Positions 58,262-64,000 of a DNA stretch of 64,000 nucleotides are shown here, in pieces. Under the pieces are notes generated by a model, which saw only the letters and a list, made by a program, of their open reading frames with translations, did not search any database and was not told the DNA's origin. The first letter of the stretch is position 1. The number at the start of each line of letters is the position of its first letter. The stretch lies in NCBI RefSeq assembly GCF_018449545.1, contig NZ_JAAVUR010000022.1, forward strand, positions 1 through 64,000, written 5' to 3'. Both the position numbers and the translations under genes were made by a program. This DNA is from Granulicella sp. dw_53 (GTDB taxonomy: Bacteria; Acidobacteriota; Terriglobia; Terriglobales; Acidobacteriaceae).

Positions 58262-60484
58262 TTATTTCATTAATAAGACGGCCAGTTGATTGGTTGTATT
58301 TTTGACGGTGATTCCGACGTCGCTTCCGTGTCTTATTACATCAAGATCGAGCGATGAGTCGCCGACCTGAAGGTTGGCGATGTGAATCTCATTTAGAAAT
58401 CCAGGGAGAGCAGGACGAACGAGAGTCACTCGTTTTCTAATGCCATCGACGCGCAGCCCAAGGGACGCCTGGAATAATAAGAACATCGACGCCGCTGCCC
58501 ATGCCTGTGGAGCGCATGCGACGGGATAGAGCACCGGTCCTTCGCCTGCTTCTTTGGAGAAGCCGCAGAATAGCTCGGGCATACGATGGAGATCGAAGTA
58601 CATCGCGGCTTCAAAGAGACCGTTGAAGACGATGTTGGCCTCCTGCGTGAGACCGTACCGGGCCATGCCGTAGGCGATCAGCGCATTGTCGTGTGGCCAG
58701 ATGCTTCCGTTGTGGTAGGCCATGGGGTTGAAGCGCGGCTCCGAGCTTGCGATGGTGCGGATGCCCCAGCCTGAGTAAGACGAGGGCGATAACAGCGTCT
58801 GCGCCAGCCGCTGGGCGCGTTCCTGTGTTGCGATGCCGGTGAAGAGGCATTGGCCTGCGTTGGAGCTTATGACGCAGCAGCGTTGCTTCTGTCCGTCCAG
58901 TGCGATGGCGTAGGTCGATAGATCTTCGCACCAGAAGGCTTCATTGAATCGTTCATAGAGGAGGTCGGCTTTATGGGTAAGACGCGCAGCTTCGTCTTCG
59001 TCGCCGAGGAGAGCGGCGAGCATGCTGGCGGCCTTGTATGCGGCGTAGGCGTAGCCTTGGACCTCGCACATGGCTATCGCGCCCTGCACGGGAGTGCCGT
59101 CGGCGTGGAAGACTGCGTCGTCCGCGTCCTTCCATCCTTGGTGGATGAGCCCGTCGAAGGAGCTTCTCTCGTACTCGAGGAATCCATCGCCGTCCTTGTC
59201 GCCGTAGGTGGCCATCCATTGGAGGGCGGCGCAGAGATTGGGCCAGAGGTCCTCGATTAATGCCTTGTCGCCTGTGCGCTCGTAATATGCTCCTGCGAGA
59301 GCTACAAAAAGAGGCGTGGCATCCACGCTGCCGTAGTAGAGGCCGAAGGGCATCTCCTTGAGTGTCGCCATCTCGCCGCTTCTTGTTTCGTGGAGGATCT
59401 TTCCGGGCTCGGCGTCCTGCTCGGGTATGACCTCGACCGCCTGGGTCTTGGCGAGATACTGCAGAACTCCCCTGGCGATATCGGGGCGCATCCAAAGACA
59501 CTCCCACGCGGTGATGATTCCGTCTCTACCGAAGGGTGTGTTGAACCAAGGCACGCCGGCGTATGGGTAGGGGCCGGTGGGGAGCAATGTGACCATCATG
59601 TGAAGGTCGGAGAGTGAACGGTTGACCCATGCGTTAAACTGTCCGTTGGACGATTGGAGAGAACAGGCATTTGCTTTCTCGTTGGAGATCTCTTCGACGT
59701 TTCGGGCCCTTGCTTCTTCGGGTTCGAGAGGAGGCGCTTGAAGGCGCAGGGAGCGCATGCAGACGATGGTGGTTTGGACGGTGAGAGATTTTCTCGGCAG
59801 GAGGGAGATTTTAAATTGAGCGCAGGATTCAGTGACTTGATTGGGACGAGGAGTGAACCTGACTTCGGTGATGCGATGTTCACTGTCCAGGCCGAGGTAG
59901 CTGAGGCGGACTTGATCTTCTTTTAGCTCCGGTGCAAAGTCCTTGCCACGCGACTCTCGCGACATTCCACGTACTTCGTAGATGTCCTTGTAGTCCGCCG
60001 CGAATTTAATGGTGAGGGTGGTGTCGATGGGAGCGAAGGAGTAGTTTTCGAGCCTGATTTCGACGTAGCATACGGTGTCGAGCAGGAAGGTTCTGCGGGA
60101 GATGTGGATGGCGTTTGCGGGGAGGTGGATCTCTCCATCGACGAACAGATCGGGGTTGGTGAGGGTTACGACGAGTTGGTCGTTGTCGTCTCGGACGGTG
60201 GAGCCGAGCATCAGGGGTCTAAGTCCGTCTAATTCGAGGATGAGGCTGGATAGAAATCTTGTGCCGTCGAAGTACAGGCCTTCTTCGCTGGTGGGAGCGG
60301 GGCGGATATCTCCGTAGTGGTCGAAGACGGCGAAGGTGTCTCCGTACTTCAGGGAGCGAAGCCGGTCCGCGGATCGGTCCGAGTGGACGAGGATGTGTTG
60401 AAAGTCCGGGTCGGATTCTTTCAGCTTATCTTTGGGTATCGCATCGGATATTGCGTCGCTGTTCTTGATTTGTAACTGGCTCAT
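58262..60484 (-). CDS. Glycogen-debranching-type amylo-alpha-1,6-glucosidase
   Basis: 740 residues without signal peptide. Residues 40-230 form the debranching N-terminal domain (G-L-Y-F-D-G-T-R-F-L-S, then Y-V-E-I-R-L-E-N). The (alpha/alpha)6 barrel follows with F-N-T-P-F-G-R-D-G-I-I-T, D-A-T-P-L-F-V-A-L-A, S-S-N-A-G-Q-C-L and S-I-W-P-H-D-N-A-L-I-A. These match the GDE_C glucosidase group; relatives hydrolyse alpha-1,6 branches or glucosylglycerate-like glycosides. It starts in a four-base overlap with the glycosyltransferase upstream (ATGA), so the two are made together. The substrate is uncertain. Confidence 0.85.
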   Translation of the reverse strand: MSQLQIKNSDAISDAIPKDKLKESDPDFQHILVHSDRSADRLRSLKYGDTFAVFDHYGDIRPAPTSEEGLYFDGTRFLSSLILELDGLRPLMLGSTVRDDNDQLVVTLTNPDLFVDGEIHLPANAIHISRRTFLLDTVCYVEIRLENYSFAPIDTTLTIKFAADYKDIYEVRGMSRESRGKDFAPELKEDQVRLSYLGLDSEHRITEVRFTPRPNQVTESCAQFKISLLPRKSLTVQTTIVCMRSLRLQAPPLEPEEARARNVEEISNEKANACSLQSSNGQFNAWVNRSLSDLHMMVTLLPTGPYPYAGVPWFNTPFGRDGIITAWECLWMRPDIARGVLQYLAKTQAVEVIPEQDAEPGKILHETRSGEMATLKEMPFGLYYGSVDATPLFVALAGAYYERTGDKALIEDLWPNLCAALQWMATYGDKDGDGFLEYERSSFDGLIHQGWKDADDAVFHADGTPVQGAIAMCEVQGYAYAAYKAASMLAALLGDEDEAARLTHKADLLYERFNEAFWCEDLSTYAIALDGQKQRCCVISSNAGQCLFTGIATQERAQRLAQTLLSPSSYSGWGIRTIASSEPRFNPMAYHNGSIWPHDNALIAYGMARYGLTQEANIVFNGLFEAAMYFDLHRMPELFCGFSKEAGEGPVLYPVACAPQAWAAASMFLLFQASLGLRVDGIRKRVTLVRPALPGFLNEIHIANLQVGDSSLDLDVIRHGSDVGITVKNTTNQLAVLLMK

Positions 60485-61560
60485 GATCTTACCTCTTCTA
60501 AGTCGGTGAGCTTGGGAGATGTATGTTTGCCGGAGGCGATTATTTTTTTATAGATCTTTAGATAATCGGTGGCCATTCGTTCCGACCGAAAGTGAGCGAT
60601 GAACTGCTTTCTGCAGTCTATGCGGCGGATGTTCTCTAACTCCGGCATGCGCCTTGTTGCTTCCTCGACGCTGTTGACGATGAGGCCGTTGACTCCATCC
60701 TGGATGACCTCTGGTACGGAGCCGCGTCTCCAGGCGATTACTGGTGTGCCGCAGGCCATTGCTTCGATCATGACGAGGCCGAAGGGTTCGGGCCAATCGA
60801 TGGGGAATAGGAGTGCTTTGGCGCGGCCTAGAAATTCGTCTTTGGCTGCGCCGCCGATCTCTCCTATAAATTCTACGAGGGACTTATGTTGTTCGAGCAG
60901 AGGGTGGATGATGCGCTCGAAGTAGTTGCGATCTTCGTCGTAGATCTTTGCGCCGATCTTCAATTTGTATCCGGTTCGACAGGCGATTTCGATGGCTCGC
61001 TCCAGACCTTTTTCCGGGGAGATGCGACCTAGAAATGCAAAGTACTCTCCAGGTTCTGACCGGAATGTATGTAAGGTTTCGGGGAGGCCGTGATGTACGG
61101 TGCCTTGCCAGTTGGCGTGGGGGAGGGTTGTTTGTTGATTGTTCGAGATCGATACCAGCGGTACGTCTTCGTACTCTTCGAGTAGCCCGCGGAGATCGTG
61201 GGCGTGGACGTATCCGTGCAGCGTGGTGACGGTGGCGTTGGGATAGCGGCGGACCATGGGGAAGTGGACGTAGTCGCAGTGGAAGTGAATGATGTCGAAG
61301 CGAGATGGGTCTCGAAAGACGAGCTCCATCATTCGGATGTGATGCGGCAAGGTCTCACGCGAGGCCTTGTCGCGCCAGAGAGCCTGCTCGCATACGGGGA
61401 CGAGCGTGGCTCTGGTCTTTGAGTCGCCGCTGGCGAAGAGCGTGACGTCGTGGCCGAGACGAACGAGTTCTTCGGTGAGCCAGGAGACGACACGTTCCGA
61501 GCCGCCGTAGAGTGCGGGCGGAACGCTTTCGAAGAGAGGCGCTACTTGTGCGATTCGCAT
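60481..61560 (-). CDS. GT4-family glycosyltransferase
   Basis: 359 residues of GT-B fold. N-terminal V-P-P-A-L-Y-G-G-S-E-R-V-V is the acceptor-domain loop. The donor domain has F-L-G-R-I-S-P-E-K-G-L (residue ~175) and P-E-P-F-G-L-V-M-I-E-A-M-A-C-G-T-P-V (residues ~255-272), the E-x(7)-E motif of retaining GT4 enzymes, and G-V-N-G-L. It lies nine bases after the upstream GT-A-like gene and overlaps the debranching gene, so it belongs to a three-gene operon. It probably adds a sugar from a nucleotide donor to a small acceptor or glucan; the product is unknown. Confidence 0.88.
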   Translation of the reverse strand: MRIAQVAPLFESVPPALYGGSERVVSWLTEELVRLGHDVTLFASGDSKTRATLVPVCEQALWRDKASRETLPHHIRMMELVFRDPSRFDIIHFHCDYVHFPMVRRYPNATVTTLHGYVHAHDLRGLLEEYEDVPLVSISNNQQTTLPHANWQGTVHHGLPETLHTFRSEPGEYFAFLGRISPEKGLERAIEIACRTGYKLKIGAKIYDEDRNYFERIIHPLLEQHKSLVEFIGEIGGAAKDEFLGRAKALLFPIDWPEPFGLVMIEAMACGTPVIAWRRGSVPEVIQDGVNGLIVNSVEEATRRMPELENIRRIDCRKQFIAHFRSERMATDYLKIYKKIIASGKHTSPKLTDLEEVRS

Positions 61561-61569
61561 GATGTCTGG

Positions 61570-62988
61570 CTACCGTGTCGCGCGGCCAAGATGCATCATG
61601 GGGAGGCCGTTGCGAATCTTCTGGAAGTAACAGATCTCGACCAGGGTGGGCCATAACTCAATCGAGGCGCGGATGACTGCGACTGCGTCGTCGACGATGC
61701 GCAGCAGGTTGTGCTGGAAGAAGTCTGGCTCGAAGCCGTAGAAGGCCTTCTCGAGGTTGGCGGCGAAGAGGCGGAGGGCGTCGATTCGCTCCTGGTTCTT
61801 GGTCTTCTCCGCTGCCTGGAGAGCGCGTCGATGAAGGCTGGTGATCTTTTCCAGTATCTCCTCGGCGTCCTGAGCAGTTACTTCCCCGGTGTAGTCGAAG
61901 CTGATGCCTAACTCGTCGATGCTGGTGAGAGAGGACTTGATCTTTCGCTTGAGGAGATTTGCTATCTCTTCGTTGAGTACCTCCGATGCGGGTGGATTAC
62001 GCATGTAGTTACTTTTTGTGTGGTGCTGGGCGGCGTCGACGTGGGCTGCTACGATGCCGTCCTGCTGAATCCAGAGGCGGTAGATGTAGTCTTCGAAGCG
62101 CAGCCGGGTGGGGAAGAAGGGCGGCAGGCCGAAGGTGTTGTCGTAGCCGGCTACGCCGCAGTCCATGCGCCAGTTCTTATTGGTGACGGCCGGGCGAAAG
62201 TTTACCAGCACGTAGAGATCGTTCAGGTCGTCGAGGCTGAGCTGCTTTTCGTCGTCGAGGAACATGTCGACGAAGTCGATGGCGTCGATGTCGTTGGTGC
62301 CGGAGCGGAAGGTCTGAGCCATCTTGACGACGGCTTCGTCCGCGACCGAGCCGTGCTGGAGGATCATGGTGTTGTTTTTTGCGAGGCCTTTGGTGGCGTT
62401 GGTCTCCAGCTCCATGGCGGTGTCGATTAGGAAGTCTCCGCGCTCGTAGTTGCCTGGTAGTTCAGAGGCAGGTTTTCCGAGCACGTCGGAGAAGGCGGAC
62501 ATGATGTCGAAGGATTTGCGGACGTAGCCGTTTACTCCGACTTTGTGGAGGCGGCCACGGCTGATCTCGTCGCTCTCCAGGGACTCGGGGCTGTCTTCCA
62601 TGAGGGAGTAGGGGCGCATGTCGTCGTCCGAGCTGACCATGAGTCCGCCGAGGGAGTACATCAGGGTGTAGTTTCGATTGCCGCCGTAGCTTGGGCGGAA
62701 GAGGTTCTTGACCAGCGGCTCCAGTCTCCGGTTGCGGAGGCGGGAGTTGATGTAGGTGAGGAACTCTTCTTTTTGACGGGGGCCGACGTAGGAGAGGCAG
62801 GAGTGGGTCTTCAACTGCTCGAGGTGAGTGAAGTATTTTTCTACGTTGGTGGGGGTCGAGTCGTCGAAGACGATCATTTGGGGAGAATGACCGTTTCTCC
62901 AAAAGTGCTCGTCGTACTCGTGAATGGTATCGCTGACGTCGCGCAATCGATGGGTAGGAACTACGAAGTAGGTCTCTGGATCATTCAT
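61570..62988 (-). CDS. GT-A-like glycosyltransferase of unassigned type
   Basis: 472 residues. The start is an ATG with no ribosome site just upstream, perhaps a leaderless message. The N-terminal part is Y-F-V-V-P-T-H-R-L-R, then M-I-V-F-D-D-S-T-P, and V-S-S-D-D-D-M-R-P-Y with Asp121-123, a DxD-type metal site expected in GT-A enzymes. The remainder is helical (H-K-V-G-V-N-G-Y, Q-L-S-L-D-D-L-N-D-L-Y) and does not remind me of a named family. It is the first gene of the operon with GT4, the debranching-type enzyme and the small membrane protein, which suggests synthesis or remodelling of a glycoside. Confidence 0.6.
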   Translation of the reverse strand: MNDPETYFVVPTHRLRDVSDTIHEYDEHFWRNGHSPQMIVFDDSTPTNVEKYFTHLEQLKTHSCLSYVGPRQKEEFLTYINSRLRNRRLEPLVKNLFRPSYGGNRNYTLMYSLGGLMVSSDDDMRPYSLMEDSPESLESDEISRGRLHKVGVNGYVRKSFDIMSAFSDVLGKPASELPGNYERGDFLIDTAMELETNATKGLAKNNTMILQHGSVADEAVVKMAQTFRSGTNDIDAIDFVDMFLDDEKQLSLDDLNDLYVLVNFRPAVTNKNWRMDCGVAGYDNTFGLPPFFPTRLRFEDYIYRLWIQQDGIVAAHVDAAQHHTKSNYMRNPPASEVLNEEIANLLKRKIKSSLTSIDELGISFDYTGEVTAQDAEEILEKITSLHRRALQAAEKTKNQERIDALRLFAANLEKAFYGFEPDFFQHNLLRIVDDAVAVIRASIELWPTLVEICYFQKIRNGLPMMHLGRATR

Positions 62989-63382
62989 ATAGTTTGGGTT
63001 TGTCCGGGGGAAGGTCGTCGAATGGGAGAGTCCTTCTGGTCCGGTAGAAGCAACCGTTGCGGAAGGGCGCGTTTTGTCGAAGACGACGCATCAGATGAAA
63101 TGCTAGAAGAAGAGGCATAAAACTTTCATAAGGACGCCGGGGACTTTGTGGGAAGGGTCTGCTTGCCATGTATTTGGCTCCCGATTTTTCGCCGAGGTTT
63201 GTCCGAGGGAAGGATGGGCGTTCCCAAAACGGCACAGAACAAGAGGGTCACAAGGGTGGAGTTGAGGCGCTATAATCGTCGTCTTCACGAGGGTCAAGGT
63301 TCTAAGGTCTTGATTCGCTGAGGGCTAGATGACATCAGAGCGTCCGCCAGAGAGGATGACGGCGCTGGGTGAGGTGAGACGG
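62989..63382. other. Divergent intergenic region
   Basis: 394 bases between the GT-A-like gene and the winged-helix regulator. It holds a clear TATAAT at 63271-63276 in the regulator direction. I recognised no gene or RNA; a palindrome search by eye gave nothing strong. Confidence 0.5.
63271..63276 (+). promoter_or_regulatory. -10 element of the winged-helix regulator
   Basis: TATAAT with a weak -35 (TCACAA) 17 bases before it. It would give a leader of about 100 bases before the GTG at 63383. Confidence 0.5.
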
Positions 63383-64000
63383 CGTGCAGGGAGACTTCCG
63401 CATTAATGATTGCTTGATTCAGCCTCAGATCAACGCGGTGGAGAGGGATGGCCATACGTGGCATCTGGAGCCCAAGGTGATGCAGGTGCTGGTCCATCTG
63501 GCCTCTCATCCGAACGAGGTGCTGTCCAAGCAACGCATGATCGATGCGATCTGGCGAGATACGTTTGTGGGAGACGACGTTCTTATTCGCTGCATCTCGG
63601 AGATTCGATATGTCTTCGGCGATGACCCGCGTTCGTCCCGGATTATTCAGACGATTCCGAAGGGTGGGTATCGCCTGATCGCGACGGTGTCGATGGAGGT
63701 GGATGTCGCGCCTAAGGTCAGGGAGCAGGGCGATGGCGCGATTCTGACGCTTGACGATCCGGGCGGCGGGGCAGAAGTGAATGGAGGCGGGGGGCGGTCT
63801 AGTTTTTCGTTGGACTCGGAGGATGCGGGGCAGCCGTGGGCGTTTCGGGCTAAGGATGATGGCTCGATGCTTTTGGAGGTTGTTCCGCCAGCTCCAACTG
63901 CTCTCGCGGAGCATTCGGTGGTTCATGAATTGCCGCGATCTTATCGTGGGGTTCGGCTCGTTGCGGTGGGTGTGCTGGTTGCCTTCCTTTGTGTGGGAGC
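63383..64000 (+). CDS. Winged-helix (OmpR/CadC-type) transcriptional regulator, start only
   Basis: 206 codons are visible before the window ends. The start is the GTG at 63383, with GAGGTGA seven bases upstream and an in-frame stop nine bases before it. The N-terminal domain (about 1-100) is a trans_reg_C winged helix: F-R-I-N-D, W-H-L-E-P-K-V-M-Q-V-L-V-H-L-A-S, L-S-K-Q-R-M-I-D-A-I-W, and I-Q-T-I-P-K-G-G-Y-R-L-I. A low-complexity linker (G-G-G-A-E-V-N-G-G-G-G) follows, and a hydrophobic segment (V-R-L-V-A-V-G-V-L-V-A-F-L) starts at about residue 192, so it is a membrane-anchored CadC-like protein, often ending in TPR or WD repeats. The sensory part lies outside. Confidence 0.9.

Noticed and set aside
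62981..63235. An 84-codon minus-strand frame upstream of the GT-A-like gene
   Set aside because: Arg/Pro/Phe-rich translation without motif and overlapping the likely promoter; not supported as a gene.

Overview
The window looks like chromosome from a high-G+C, Gram-negative, heterotrophic member of the Acidobacteriota (class Terriglobia; Granulicella, Edaphobacter and Terriglobus are the kind of genera meant). This is inferred from gene content, not from a marker-gene search. The pointers are two very large TonB-dependent outer-membrane proteins with an N-terminal carboxypeptidase-regulatory-like fold, a GWxTD-type protein, an exported TldD/TldE-like pair, tandem exported proteins with a HEDP-x-Y motif, many exported glycoside hydrolases, and numerous small hairpin repeats with a RAYT transposase. 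No rRNA, tRNA or CRISPR was found.

Layout. 0-3.4 kb: SDR tail, then a chromate-transporter/DoxX/GntR module with a shared palindromic operator, and a secreted DinB-like protein. 3.5-7.7 kb: accessory patch with a frameshifted brnT, intact brnA, a Fic toxin-antitoxin pair lying between two copies of the brnA 3' end, an A+T-rich orphan ATPase, and a RAYT transposase beside a REP hairpin. 7.8-21.4 kb: core and envelope genes: gyrA, a 1091-aa TonB receptor, a GWxTD-like protein, a siderophore receptor with its PiuC-type dioxygenase, and two small exported proteins. 21.4-25.8 kb: a dispersed repeat, an A+T-rich three-gene island (Ser/Thr kinase, unknown 396-aa protein, wHTH/PD-(D/E)XK-like protein) and about 1 kb of hairpin and tandem repeats. 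25.8-36.3 kb: six-PAS histidine kinase, YceH, YcbK-like peptidase, RidA, a FlaR-like P-loop protein, a second giant TonB receptor and a Phd/VapC toxin-antitoxin pair. 36.3-49.5 kb: a large radical SAM protein resembling the tetraether/membrane-spanning lipid synthase group, envelope proteins, RlpA, the exported TldD/TldE-like pair, an M48 protease, a HIT protein and a disordered/receiver fusion protein. 49.5-64 kb: LacI regulator, GH5-like and GH38 glycosidases, a catalytically degenerate GH13-like protein, then an operon of GT-A-like glycosyltransferase, GT4 glycosyltransferase, glycogen-debranching-type glucosidase and a small DMT protein, and finally the start of a winged-helix regulator that runs off the window.

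Functional links. The siderophore receptor and PiuC-type dioxygenase form a known iron-uptake pairing. The LacI regulator with GH5/GH38 suggests regulated mannose-rich or related glycan breakdown. The 57.9-63.0 kb operon suggests synthesis and trimming of a storage or compatible glucan or glycoside. The most promising unexplained systems are the kinase/nuclease-like island (21.9-24.7 kb), the Fic cassette inside a duplicated brnA end, the exported TldD/TldE pair and the Tes/MSS-like radical SAM protein.
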